A stretch of 64,000 nt of DNA from Lamellibrachia columna (taxonomy: Eukaryota > Annelida > Polychaeta > Sabellida > Siboglinidae), in contig OY759269.1 in NCBI GenBank assembly GCA_963662155.1, positions 12,513,095-12,577,094 on the forward strand, written 5' to 3'. Numbering within the stretch: position 1 is the first letter of the stretch; each line of letters begins with the position of its first letter. The position numbers were made by a program, and so were the translations under genes. The notes beneath the pieces are model-generated. The model saw nothing but the letters and a program-made list of their open reading frames with translations. It was not told the DNA's origin and ran no database searches. This document shows, one piece after another, positions 24,000-43,640 of the stretch.

Positions 24000-24790
24000 G
24001 TCAGGCAAGTCGAACACACATATTTTACGACATTGTGGTTAAAAGCTGCGAAATACTCCACAAAATAGCACTAATCTTTTGAAAATTGTATGTGTTACAT
24101 ACAAAGTAAAGTTGATTCTTTAGCTATTAAAATATTTTGTGTGTGGTTACATGGGATGTTGCATTGACACCCGAGGTAGGAATATAGAGCAATATTTGGT
24201 GAAATAACCCTACTATATCGCTCGCACGTACAAGAAGCGTGTTAGGCCCTCTGCGAAGTGTTAAGCTATACAGTACTAATATTTCGCAAATTACGTGTGT
24301 TGCATGTAGGACGAAGTTGACTTTCCAGCTATTTAAATTTGTTTTATGTCTTGATGATTAGATAAGAAATTGCATTGTCACCCGAAATTTTAATATCGAA
24401 CGATATTTGATGGAATTAACCAACTATGTCGCTCGCACGTACCACAAGCGTGTCAGGACGGCTGCGAGATGGCTTTGGCTATACATCACTGATCTTTAGC
24501 AAATGATGTGTGTTGCATGCAAGATGATGTTAATTTTCCAGCTACTTAAACTTGTTTTATGTTTTGATGGTTAGACAAGAAATTGTATTGTCACTCGAAA
24601 TTTGAATATCGAGCGATATTTGTTGGAATTAAACTACTGTACTGCTCGAACGTACCAGGAGGTAGCCAGAACCGCTGCGAAATGTTCGGCAACGTAGCAC
24701 TAATCTTTCGCTAATTGTGTGTGTTGCATGCAAGCTTTCATCTATTTAAACATGCTGAAGTTTTGCTGGTTAGAAAAGAAATTATATAAT
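24000..24790 (+). repeat. ~212 bp tandem repeats, diverged, 3-4 units
   Basis: The word tcgctcgcacgtaccacaag recurs at about 24216, 24427 and 24640 in diverged form, with gtgttgcatgcaagatg and gttttgatggttagacaag between. A further partial unit appears near 25385-25470 (tatcggccgcacctaccagg). It is satellite-like and lacks coding. Confidence 0.7.
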
Positions 24791-25726
24791 CAGAAACCGA
24801 ATCAACAACCGCCTCGACCAACAGCAGGTGTCTTTGATTTTCATCAACGTGCAAATCGGCATTGGCGAGAGACAATATATAGCACTCGCAGCGTCTAAGG
24901 CACGTCGCTCTTCCAAACGTACACAATTCCCTTTTTGTATGCTGTTGCTTTGTTTAAGAGCAGCAAGGGTTTTTGGTAAAGACTGTCTCTTTCAGTTGCT
25001 AGCTACAGTAGAAAATATCACTAATGTTAAATCTTATCTGGTATTGTTTTCTAATTGGTCATACACACCAGCTTAATCAGTAATGTACCAGGCTGTGCAC
25101 AATTTGTGACAGACTATGTCACCATTATTGAGGCAATCCGTGTTGGATATGAATAAAATTGGATTGCCCGTTACCAACCTACCAAGTAGTTGGTGTATTT
25201 GTACAAACAGAGAAAGGTCTGCTTGGCGTGTCCCCATTTCATTGTAAACACAAATACACCTGGAGTCAACGGGGTATCGAGCTGCGAAAAACACACGAAA
25301 CAATAATTAGCCGCACACTGTCACCCATCACGTTGCCACCGCAAAGAAAATAGGGCACAAATTGCTCGTGTAAACCGGCCTGAATATATGTAACGTCGAA
25401 ATATTGTTTAATGGACTTAACTTACTATATCGGCCGCACCTACCAGGCGACGGTCAGGTCTCGCCGGGCAAGTGGTGGGGATGTGGACGAGCGGACAGCA
25501 TCTGCAGTGTCCGAGTCGAGGAGTTCCATGATTGGATACATGTAAGCGGTCAACGGTGACGTGGGGCCGCACGCATTCGTTGCTCTCGGGGAGTCGGGTT
25601 TCTCGGCCGCCTCCTGGCGGCTCTGCTCCGGGATGCACTCTAGTCTGTACGCGCTAAAAAGCGGCGCCATAAACCGTGCTACTAATCGTAATATTGTGAC
25701 ACAGCGTATCGTTTCAACTACTCTTA
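24791..25726. other. no gene seen
   Basis: Apart from the partial satellite unit at 25385-25470 and a GC-rich stretch at 25430-25670 with open frames on both strands, nothing was recognised. Confidence 0.4.
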
Positions 25727-26259
25727 GACCGTGTTCACATACAACGTTAATCCGCATTAGGATGCGGATCCCAATTCGGGTAGAGCAATGTGAACACCCT
25801 TAATCCGCATTAAGCTACCCGAATTCTAATGCGGAAAAACAGGTGAATTAGGATGCGGATTAGCCAATGTGAACGCTCCGTTTGCCTTGATTCGGCGATG
25901 GCGGCGCTGCTGCACGACAGAGGGCCGTAGTATCGCGAGACCGTATGGACCCGAGGTGACCTGAAATTCCATTTTTTAATCAGGTCAGACCCAGTTCTTT
26001 TGTGCAATAAGCACACGAGCTACTACAGTCTTAAGGACAACTATCGGTAAAATAACTTCGAGCTGGTAACCCGCCATATTAACAAGTTGACTTCCGCTCT
26101 CGCGAGACAACCGTATGAGTGCATATGACCCGCACACCACGCCCTCTGGTGCACTAATTCGGTTGGTGGTTTAATCCGGCTTAACTCGGTGTATGTGAAC
26201 AGAGCCGAATTAGTTGATCCGCATCGTAATTCGGCTGAAAATTAGATCTGAACACGGCC
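25727..26259. mobile_element. PIF/Harbinger-like MITE with TTA target duplication
   Basis: The ends are GACCGTGTTCACA on the left and TGAACACGGCC on the right, flanked on both sides by TTA (25724-25726 and 26260-26262). Inside, attc/aatt-gcggattaa words repeat near both ends (ttaatccgcatta, taatgcggat, aattcgg). There is no transposase. The 3 bp TTA duplication with a GGCCGTGTTCA-like end fits PIF/Harbinger. Confidence 0.6.
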
Positions 26260-26271
26260 TTAGAGTAACGT

Positions 26272-26572
26272 TTTTATTTAGCGCGGTATCTAGTCCGTAG
26301 GACCGTTCAAAGCAATTCCCTCCTTGGCAGGTCTGTTCATTCCACCAACAACGACTTCTTTGGAAAGCATTCAACCACGCTACAAATACTGCGCGAAGAC
26401 AACTCGTTTACATATATACTCTACTGGCTAAAGCCATATGTTCATTTATACAGCTGAGTAAACTGACTCAACGTGGAGTGACCAAAATTGCCCAAGCTTC
26501 GAAACGGCAGATGAGGATTGAAACGCCGGTGCTCTCAAACAAGAGTCAAACGTTCCAACCACTACACCCCTG
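26272..26572 (-). mobile_element. old tRNA-derived SINE, minus strand
   Basis: Same family as 12105-12418 but more diverged: tttagcgcggtatctagtcc at the tail, ttcatttatacagctgagta in the body, and a head with gcttcgaaacggcag and ttccaaccactaca. It lies just beside the PIF-like MITE. Confidence 0.65.
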
Positions 26573-26686
26573 AGCTCCACTACTAAAACCTTTTGCCAAT
26601 ATACAATACACGTATACTTTAGGAAAGCTAAACAGAAATTATAAATTAGAAATCATCTTGGATTTTACGACAGGGGCGTCTGAGCC

Positions 26687-27072
26687 TTGTGTCTGGGTCT
26701 ACACGTACCCAGCTTCCGAAAATGTTTGATCGCCGCCCGCTGGCTCAATCTTCGGGCCGGCAATCACCGTCAGCTGTCCCGGCGAGACTCCCCAACCACC
26801 CGACAGTGGCGCTACCTTCTGGCAGTCGGGTTGACCAACAGCGCCCGGAAGTGGCCAGTGCGCCTGCTCCTTCGCGCCAATGGCGCCCACGCAGATCAGA
26901 AAGGCGCCGCTTTTGGCAGGAAATGCAGCCGACGCAGCCCTCGTCGACATCAGCATCGGCGCAATGGTCTTCATGCGCATGCGCAAATGTTCCTTCGTCG
27001 CGAGTGGAAAACGTTTGTGTGCGGTGTCGGGACACCAGTTACTACACGTGGCAGAGAGAAGTGATACATTAA
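26687..27072. other. GC-rich block with overlapping open frames, identity unknown
   Basis: Base composition jumps to GC-rich here. Long frames are open on both strands (for example minus 26986-26699, ending SEAGYV, and plus 26689-27072, ending REVIH). None has a family signature I recognise. Lack of stops in GC-rich DNA is expected by chance. It could be an exon of an unseen gene, a CpG island or part of a transposon. Confidence 0.25.
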
Positions 27073-27884
27073 TGTTTCCAGGTATGGATGGGGAGACCGG
27101 GGAAAGTTGTTACAATTTTCAGTTAAAGTCACTTTTTGTGAAAAGTATGTTAGATGCATTATTTCTGTCAACGCATACATTACATTTATTATATAATGTT
27201 ATTTACTTAATATACGTGTGCGATAACAAATCCTGAATTTCCGTTCAACTTATACTTGGCATAACCCCTATACTATATAGTAGATATGTTTCAAGTTTAA
27301 TTCATGAAGCATAGCAACTGGCTGCGTGAGATGATATTATATGGGAAAACCCAAACAAAGTTTTTTGTGGTCAAAAAGTAATTTTTGTCCACATCTCGTC
27401 AATTTCGTGTTCTTAACTCCCGATGTTTGGAGAGTGTGTCTGCCGGTGGACTTCCAACCAACTGCTGCCGATGGTGACTCCATATGAGTGGTATGTTTTC
27501 GTAAAACGCATCTGTAACAACTTGCCCCTGTATACAACTAGCCCCGGTCTCCCCACAAATGAAAAGCAACTGCAACCATATTTTGAAAATGTAATTCCAG
27601 CTCTGTTAAAGCGGCATCCGCAAATAAGGATGCCGGGTGTACTCCTTATACTGAGGTATACATGTATGTGCCGCGCAGATGCCCCTGTTTTTGGCCATTT
27701 TTCTCTCTCTGTCCGAAGAAAAATGTCAATTTTTTCTCTTTGTGCACCATTTAATTCTGATAATTCTCTCTTTCATCGAAGAGGAAATTTCCCAATGAAA
27801 ACGTTCCGCCCGGGCTTACCTTACGCTTATAGATATTAGATAAATTGTTCAATAATTCTCTCTTGGTGACCCTAATTTTCTTGA

Positions 27885-27928
<44 letters not shown>

Positions 27929-29287
27929 TGCTCCATGGGGCTCTGGTTGCACACCCCCACCGTTTTGGTATGGCAGTACCCCCCTCCCCGGGGGTTGCCC
28001 ATCGAGAATCAGGCGCATCGCATAGTTACTTTGCGGTATACAGAGGCGGAGTCAGTTTTGTCCCTTTTCGGCAAATTTCGACTGGGCGCAGTGAACCATA
28101 ATATAGCAGTTTATCCGATGATTTCATCAAGTTGTACATACCTGTAGTCGACAACATGGTCAGGCTTCACCTCGTCTGACGTCACCGGCTGCATCGTTTC
28201 GCCTACTGCGGCGCTACCGTCGATTATGTCGCGCACAATCGAGTTAACGCGGGTATCTGTCTGTTTGACAGTTGCCGTTGGCGACGACTGTGACCTGTGT
28301 AGGCGCACTGTAGCAGGATGGAGGGAGTTTTCTGTCAATACTATTAATTTCACTTCTGTGGTGTCAGTGTCTCAACAGATGTTATGTTTTCGTGTCTGCT
28401 ATCCGCATGTCTTTAAAGCGAAACAAAAGTCATTGTTTGGTTGGTTGGTCTGTGCACTTTACACAGTTAATGTAAACTAATCAATTGCAACTACAATCAA
28501 GATATTCACACTAGTGGTTATCTAAAAAAATCCTAAAAGTGGGATATTCCGGTCAAAATTCCGTTTAACTTGGGGCTGACATGTTAACCAGCGCGACCGA
28601 TACGCGCCTGCGCAGTTTTCAGAAGTCGGTTAACCTAGACTACTGCTGTGACGTATTATTTTTTTTAAGAGCGAAGGCTATATACACAAATAACGAAATC
28701 TCGTAAACCTAAGTTGAGTTTTTTCGCAAACAGTATGGCCATATCCTAATGTTAAGCATAGAAGTAGGTATTTACAAATAGATTGTCATTTGGTGAGTGA
28801 ATATCGCCAGACTACGCACTCGTGACGTAGGATTATCTAAGAGTATTAAAATGCTGTGTGTTCAACAAGGTTTTCCCAGTAAAACACTGGCGTAATATTC
28901 CTAATTTCAATTGCACATGGTTATTATTGAGTAACTCTAATAGGTGAATGCATCATGTGTAGGGGATATTCCGTTTTCACACAAATCTGAACAACTTATT
29001 ATAATAACACATAACCACGTCATTCAATTAGTCACGTGACAGATTAAGTGTTACCCGCTTTAAGGAATGAACAATCAACCGATATAATTTTGACAAAAAA
29101 TCACGAAGCCGAAATAATTTGGGATATGATTCTGCACCATTAGCCTACCGGAAACCACTATTTGATCAACTTGTCTCATGTTTCGTCCACAGCTTGAAAG
29201 AAGTTTGGCTGAAAACGGAGGGGCATAACCTAAAGCGAAAACTGTGCAGGGCCGGGTGTCTAAATCAATTACTTTTCCTAACCACAT
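27073..29287. other. no gene supported; small repeats
   Basis: A ggggagaccggggaaagttg block (27089-27150) recurs inverted at 45290-45360, and a related motif is at 27505-27560. A (TC)n tract lies at 27890-27923. On the minus strand at 28353-28145 a frame with VNSIVRDIIDG and EVKPDHVVDYR ends at a donor-like AG/GTATGT; it is a weak exon candidate with no recognised family. The words ggatattcc at 28541 and 28967 bracket a possible small element. Confidence 0.4.
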
Positions 29288-30826
29288 GTGTTCTGTTCGA
29301 CATCGCTGGTAACGTTAAGGTGATGTTCTGAATATGCAGAGGTGTCACTTCCAACGCATTTATGGGAGTCCTCACGATCTCGTGATCATGAATTACTATC
29401 TCCCGGTCAAAACACAAACACAAATGAAGTTGCTAACCAAGCTATTGATTGCATTCTCGGAAGAAACCACTGCGGCAAACGTCTCAGCTGAAAATATGTC
29501 TATCAGGACTAATTTCGGTGTTCTTGACGCAGCCATAGGGAAAGTGACGACCGCAGATGGCACGAGTACTTAAAAGTAAAGGAGCAAAAAACGGTCTCTA
29601 CTAACTTCTGAAAATTCAGCCACCATTGTTATGACAAGCCACCTGGTTTATTTACAGTATTTCAGATGAGCACAGTAATTTTAAGAAAAAACCGATAATA
29701 TTTCTTCACTTATTGTGCTGTATCCCCTTGATAATTATTGTAACCAACATTCATGTTAAGCCTCAGTCTCTATGTAATTTGTTTGCAGATGTGAAATATG
29801 TGAAACCTCAACGCCAATGCCCCTTTTTGCAAAATGTGGCAGTCACGTCTATCGCGACACATGTATACAGTGTCGAAAGCTAATCCACAAGGCACAGAAG
29901 TATTTGAACCTTCCACAACGTCAGTAGAGCGAATACACACATTTGCAGATCTCAGAAAAGAATGCATATTCACAGTAAACATGTTCCTGGGTATACAGTC
30001 TGTACCAGCATACCAAAGGGAAAGGAAAGTTTCGAGTCACCTGTTGTGCTGTTCCTTTTGTAAAGGCTTCTACAGCAAAAAGCAGTTCCACAAACATAAA
30101 GAGATATGCAGACCTAACACTTCTGATAACACGCTATCTTCGGTTCCGGTGGATGCCTTCAAATCCATGAAAGCCACTGAAGATGAATTTACCACAGAAA
30201 TCTTGGCAAAATGCCACAATGATGAGATTTGGAAGGTGTGCCGCTCTTATCCCACAATTGTCCTGATTGGCAGGAGGCGATTTCAGCGAAATAGAGGGAA
30301 GGTCGATAAGCTGATGGAGATGAAAGAGTCTACCATGACGGAAATGAGGTTGCTGAGCAAGCTATTGATTGCATTCTCGGTAGAAAACACTGCGGTAAAT
30401 GTCTCAGCTGAAGATATGTTTATCAGGATGAACTTCGCTGTTCTTTTAGCAGCCATAGAGAAAGTGACGACCGCAGATGGCACGAGTACTTTGAAACACT
30501 GGGTAGAGAACGGTCTCTATTACTTTCTAAAATATCCAGCCACTATTGTTATGACAAGCCACCTGGGTTCAGGAGATGACAACAAGGCAGTAGAAGTACA
30601 GAAATTCATCCAATATCTCGACATGAACCGATACACTATATTTGCAGGCGCCGTGTATTCAATCAACTAAAGTGGGTAAGAACGATTAAGGATGCCAGAA
30701 CAAAGGGCAGATGAGAAACAAGTGCGAGATTTAAAAGCACACACTGACAGGAGAATCAAAGTGCTGTCAGATCAGTATCGAGTAATCAACCGAGGGAGTT
30801 ACATCGAACTAACGTCACTAAGCCTG
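29288..30826 (+). mobile_element. Crypton-like element, most complete N-terminal copy
   Basis: The element begins with a partial core duplicate (29400-29650), then about 130 bp of AT-rich sequence, an acceptor-like tttgtttgcag at about 29788, the zinc-binding region and a long open frame to 30670. It breaks off after the ...[15 protein letters not shown] block near 30820. The C-terminal recombinase region is missing; a (TA)n tract and the 0.9 kb repeat follow. Confidence 0.6.
29834..30670 (+). pseudogene. Crypton-like transposase, 278-residue open frame
   Basis: This is the longest credible frame in the window. A zinc-finger-like motif at residues about 72-94 (CCSFCKGFYSKKQFHKHKEIC) is followed by FKSMKATEDEFTTEI, RSYPTIVLIGRRRFQRN, MRLLSKLLIAF, HWVENGLYYFL, MTSHLGSGDDNK and FIQYLDMNRYTIF, ending AVYSIN and a stop. 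The layout of zinc finger then N-terminal core fits animal tyrosine-recombinase transposon proteins. Another Cys/His cluster (CEICE...KCGSHVYRDTC) lies just upstream in a different frame (29790-29870), so a frameshift or intron separates it. No catalytic region is attached, so it cannot be active alone. Confidence 0.55.
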
Positions 30827-30917
30827 TTCAGCTCGAAACACTTTTGCGGCCACACTAAACAGTCTCTCCACTGGTGCCGATGTTGCATGTATCGTAGTAG
30901 CACTGGGCTACCTTGGC

Positions 30918-32711
<1,794 letters not shown>

Positions 32712-33775
32712 AATAACAGATACTCCCGCGAACATTACTGTGCTGTTGTAATGGTGTCTTTGTGTAGAAACCACACCGACATACTCTACCCGTTTTACAA
32801 AATGCCAACTAGAATTATGTTGCAGTTTCCAATACAGAAATTATTGAGATAAATAAAAAATACCCACAACATATACCGATGAAAATTGTCCGATAAATCT
32901 TTAGCTAGTAAAATTCTTATTTTAAAATTATACCGCTTTTCCGTGTAAAAAGGATGACAAATGTGCAGTAAATATTACAGATAAATACACTTTGCCTTTA
33001 AAACAGACGCACTTGGTTAAGGCATTTGCATTAAAACAAACTATTTCAAATGAAACGGGTCCATGTTTAAAGTATCCTAAGCTGTTCACATCATGGGGGG
33101 AACGGGTCACCCACTTGCAAATTTTGCACACAACCCAAAACACAGTTTTAATTTTGATAGTTCGTTTTGGAATTAATGCTATCATGTACACAACTAACCA
33201 CTATTGCCTGAGGTAAAACACTGCGGATCTCAGACCCGTTCCCTGGATAGACGAAATGCGTTAATCTTGTTGACAAATACCTATCGTACCGATCGGAGAG
33301 ATGATGTTTCACGTGAAGGTCACTGTGACAGCCGTCTGGGAAAGTGACGTAAGAAAGCTGCAACTCGTCAAAGGGAACGTTGACCAAAATGAGGGCGAGT
33401 ATATGGGGACTATCTGTTGGCAGGGGTAATCTTTCGAACACTTGAGAGGGGAGGGAGGGGGACGAGAGGACACTTATAAAATATTAAAAAAAATTGCATT
33501 TAAAAATGAACACGGTTACATGTGAAAATATTGTGTCTTTGTTTATAGGTCGACAGATAAATGCGTACACACACACAATAATGTGACAGTTTTGTGGAAG
33601 TGAACCAACTAACAAATAGCACGTTTCTCTAGTAACACAATCTTAATATTTATTAGACCAATCCTCTCACACCGTCTGCCCAGCCAAACGAACGACACAT
33701 GGACAGCCACATATGATATCCAATCTTCACTCCCTTCGTGGGACTGCCTTCAATTGTCTATGTCTGTCTGCAGCT
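32712..33775. other. no gene seen
   Basis: AT-rich sequence without a recognised exon or repeat. A purine-rich stretch (gagaggggagggagggggac) is at 33444-33463. Confidence 0.4.
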
Positions 33776-34131
33776 TGGGTTGTGATGCAATGATGCAACG
33801 ACGCAATACTGTCGACAGTAAATTAAACAATGGATAGTTATCGCCGACAGTACACTGAACTAACGATAGTTAACAAAACACATTTGCATGACACTGCAAT
33901 ACTGTTTGCTTTTCAAATTTATTTGGTAGTTTTACTTATTTATTGACCTAACGTCAACAGTCGTCCACCAATCGTTCAGTGATTTACCATTTTGAATCAA
34001 CTACCTCCAAGGCCTCGCGATAGTGCCACCCATTAATTATGGTTTGGGGCTGCTATCGCAATATTATCGCAATAGTCATGAAATTATCGCAATAACAAAA
34101 CCAACTCGATAGTCACACATCTACAGCCCTA
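33776..34131 (+). mobile_element. older hAT-like CGATA element upstream of FABP cassette C
   Basis: It contains actgtcgacagtaaatt, cagtacactgaactaacgat and, at the right, gctatcgcaatattatcgc and gatagtcacacatctacagc, matching the composition and order of 13554-14040. It is strongly diverged and noncoding. Confidence 0.45.
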
Positions 34132-34416
34132 CTATATCTGACTTCGGCAGATAAAAACATTTGAAATTAACTGATAGGTGCACCCAATTCGCCCGCCAAC
34201 AACGCTGGGCCAGTCCTGTGATTGACTAATTAATAACATGTGTTCCTCCTGCTATATATGTCCCTGGTTTGAAGTCATTAAATGTAGTTATCTATCTGGT
34301 GACACTTGCTTCTTTACATTAGCTCAAATCTAAAGCCTACTTGCTGATTATCCAAAACACGTGTGGATTATATCAAACGGATGTGGTATGACCAGATTTT
34401 GGATCATTTACATTTA

Positions 34417-34780
34417 TTTGGAATTTAAAAAAAATTTAATTCCAATTGCCGAATTGTAATTGTAATTTCAATTGGTGTTTTGTTTTTAGAAGTAATTTGA
34501 ATTGTTGAAAATATAATTTGTATTTTCAGATACTTTTCAATTACTTTTTCAATGACATAATGCAACTTTTTAACTAAAATTATTGACTTCAAATTATCAA
34601 TAAAATATAACCTTTGTTTGTCATTATGCGTCTTAATATACATAAATTAAATAATTTGTAAGCTGGTGTAAATGTTCACTATGTTCACAGACATACCGAT
34701 ATGGAATTTACAATTAAAATTGGTACTTTGGAATTGGTAGTTTTGATGTGGAATTAGAGTCGGTGTGTAATTGGAATATT
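34417..34780. mobile_element. AATTCCAATT-rich MITE
   Basis: Near-inverted ends are rich in ggaattt/aattccaatt (34420-34470) and attggaat (34690-34776). The middle is AT-rich. No protein is encoded. The same type is seen at 21600. Confidence 0.4.
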
Positions 34781-40478
<5,698 letters not shown>

Positions 40479-42020
40479 GGCTGGATTAACAACGTCAGCA
40501 GAGAGTAGATGTTACTGACGGGATCGTGTAACTAATTAGTTAGTTCTAGAGGTGTCAAATTCAAGAATGAGGAGGAAAGAGATTCTTCTGCTGGAGATGA
40601 AACAAAGGAATGAGGGTGTGTGAAGAAGGTAGCCTCCTACAACAATGCGGAAAAAAAATTAAAATCTCAGTGGTGTCATTTTAAGCATTGCGTGGCCACT
40701 TTTAATACGACACGTGGAATTGGTTCAAAAATGAGTATATGTTTTTTAAAGTAGGGGTAGCAGGAGATATGAGAAAGTTGGCAAAAAAGAAGGAAATCTC
40801 CTTCCCAACGCTTGTCTTCCTTGTCTCCTCTGCAGTTCTTCAAGCGAATTATGTATATGCATAGTTTGGTTCCCTCGTCCGTAAATGTTGTTAGCAGTCC
40901 GGCAGTAAAGTCGTTCTTGGTGCTGTCATCCTTAGTTCACGTACGTTCAATTGTGATTGCTCTCTTTGTTCATAGTAGATGTATCAAATGAAGCGAAACA
41001 ACATATTCCAGAAGTATACTCAATGGATGTATTACTATACTAACTCTGTATTTGGAGTATGTAACAGTACATCTAGCTGTCGTGGCACAAAAAAAGAAGA
41101 CTAGTCATTTAAATGAAAATCGTTGTGATTACTTATGTGCCAATTATAAACCGATGAGATTTCTGCGTTGTGTGCTAAATGACAAATATTTGGTTAATTG
41201 GCAAGTACAATATACTTTTGTATGTAATTTACCTTGAAAGTATTAAAACTGTTGTAAACAATCACTGTTTTGTTCATTAGAGTGTTTATAAATATGTGCG
41301 GAGTTAAACCTCCTATAAGTACTTATATGAATCGTGAAGTCTGAAGAAGCGACGATGCAAAACAGATTGATAAAACCAGGTGTCATGCAGGTCTGGTAAA
41401 TTCCTGCAATATATTTCGCAAAAAAACCCCAATAAATTAGCCTCCATCAAGTGGTATTTGTACTGATCGTATTTTGTTGTGTTTAAGCTAAAAAACACTA
41501 TTCTTCATTTCGTACAATGAACCCAGTCTGCATTTCTGGACCGTGATCGAATGCAAACCACAGGAGTGTTGTATGATATATACTTGTTCGTTGACAAATG
41601 CAAACTGCTAGTCCGTGGTCGCATGGTAATTGTTGGTCCGGGGTCGCATGAGAATTAATGTCAATGGTCAACGAAACATAAAGGCAAATATTCGTTGTTG
41701 TGACAAATGAGAAAAAAAGATGACGTAAGTTAGAAACTCGTCGAATGGAAGCCTGCGATTTAGACCCACGGATATGTCCTGTTTCTAGCGAGCTGGTTAT
41801 TTGGGGGACAATATCAAAAGGGAATCCGCTCCAATGGACGAACTCTGCAAAGTTCGTATAGTTACGAGTAGCTGGAAGTGCTTGTAAATGTATGATTTGT
41901 TTTGTAAATATATGATATGATTTGGGCTAATGAAGTGCAAACGTGCCGTTTTCATTGGCCCATCATTGTGAATGTGCACATGCCAAAAAAACAATGAAAA
42001 CATAATTGTCCATTTACTGG
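40479..42020. other. FABP-C 3' flank; no further gene
   Basis: The probable 3' untranslated region continues after the stop. The first clear AATAAA is far away at 41431. Blocks at 40860-41240 match the FABP-A flank, and blocks at 41560-41910 match 22180-23200 (ctagtccgtggtcgcatg-like words and gtcctgtttctagcgagctg). Confidence 0.5.
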
Positions 42021-42120
42021 CCCCAGCTAACACACTGATTGGGCCAATGATTGACAGCCATCATTGGATCAATCATGTTTTAGGGCCACCATTGGCCCAG
42101 CCAATTTTATTAGCTGGGTC
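42021..42120. mobile_element. ~100 bp palindromic MITE with CATTGGCCCA words
   Basis: It is bounded by CCCAGCTAA and TTAGCTGGG, a perfect 9 bp inversion. Repeated ATTGGGCCAAT-like words lie inside. Confidence 0.5.
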
Positions 42121-43018
42121 ATCTCAATGGAAAGTGAATTGATTCAAGGCACTCTTGTGTACGACAAACAGTGGCGCCAGACCACGGAGCTTGGATAATG
42201 GAGGATACCCGAAATAATCCGTGGCGCCTCTGGTGGACATTTAACGAATTATTGTGTCATTAACATGTGTCATTAAGATAAGTCTAACAGTAAAACATTA
42301 CATCGCAAAATTACTAATGACAATCTCGCCGACATTTATCCATTTAAAAACAGGACCTACATTTTTTCGGGTAAAAATGGATTCTCTGACAAGTGCCCTG
42401 TTAGTACTGTAACATATGCTTGAGCTGTCGAAGTTGCCGTGTTTTATTTCTTCTTCACAGAAGGTTGACTCATATGTGGGCCCAGGGTGTCCATCAGGAT
42501 ACGCCGACAAAAGCCCCTCAGGATAAAATCCCCCTGGACAAAAGCCCCACCCGGACATTAGCCCCACATTCTAAATACTTACTAAATGAAAGTGTACAGT
42601 GATAACAGATACTGTTCAAGGTACGTATGCTACAATTACATACATATTTCTGCGCCCTCTAAATAATTTGACTGCGGAATTCTAAAAAATATCTTAGTAT
42701 ATGTAGTTAATACTTACTGATCGCCTAACGACATGTCTATGAACTATATGGGTGATTCACACTACAGAGAGTTAATAGAAGAATTCGCAAAATTTATCAA
42801 TTTCACTTGACAAAAATAACTCGGAAAAAATAATATCTGGAGAGTTTACTTTTACCTTCTTAAAATAAAAAGTATATTAACATTCCAAAACAGGTCATAT
42901 TGAATATGTAAGTGTAATTTCTCTGGCAGATTAGAATTAGGCAAGTGGCAATATCAATTTTTAACAAACTTTATACATAACTAGCCGAGTTACCTGGCTT
43001 AGCAACGGGACAAAAAGG
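42121..43018. other. no gene seen; GGGGCTTTT-type motifs
   Basis: Bases 42500-42565 hold four irregular AAAAGCCCC/AAAATCCCC units (ggataaaatccccctggac). They are related to the arrays at 8129-8400, 20480-20700 and 44281-44495. The rest is AT-rich and plain. Confidence 0.5.
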
Positions 43019-43020
43019 CA

Positions 43021-43640
43021 ACCTTTGCAAGAGCTTATGACTCCTCGCACTGCCCGGTCAAGTAGTGGAAGAGCTTATGACTCCTTGCACTGGCCGGTCA
43101 AGTAGTGGAAGAGCTTATGACTCCTCGCACTGCCCGGTCAAGTAGTGGAAGAGCTTATGACTCTTTGCACTGCCCGGTCAAGTAGTGGAAGAGCTTATGA
43201 CTCTTTGCACTGCCCGGTCAAGTAGTGGAAGAGCTTATGACTCCTCGCCCTGCCCGGTCAAGTATTGGAAGAGCTTATGACTCCTTGCACTGCCCGGTCA
43301 AGTAGTGGAAGAGCTTATGACTCCTCGCACTGCCCGGTCAAGTAGTGGAAGAGCTTATGACTCCTTGCACTGCCCGGTCAAGTATTGGAAGAGCTTATGA
43401 CTCCTTGCACTGCCCGGTCAAGTATTGGAAGAGCTTATGACTCCTCGCCCTGCCCAGTCAAGTATTGGAAGAGCTTATGACTCCTTGCACTGCCCGGTCA
43501 AGTATTGGAAGAGCTTATGACTCCTTGCACTGCCCGGTCAAGTATTGGAAGAGCTTATGACTCCTCGCCCTGCCCAGTCAAGTATTGGAAGAGCTTATGA
43601 CTCCTTGCACTGCCCGGTCAAGTATTGGAAGAGCTTCACG
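43021..43640 (+). repeat. 40 bp minisatellite, about 15 copies
   Basis: The unit is GAAGAGCTTATGACTCCTTG followed by CACTGCCCGGTCAAGTAGTG. Variants (tcctcg/tccttg/tctttg; agtagtgg/agtattgg) alternate in blocks, which suggests higher-order amplification. No unique spacers, so it is not CRISPR-like. Confidence 0.95.

Noticed and set aside
28145..28353. Minus-strand exon ending in a GTATGT donor
   Set aside because: Plausible composition, but no family match, no partner exon and no clear acceptor; left as a mention only.
43021..43640. CRISPR-like regular array (also 18624-19300)
   Set aside because: Units are contiguous without unique spacers, and the DNA is eukaryotic; these are minisatellites.
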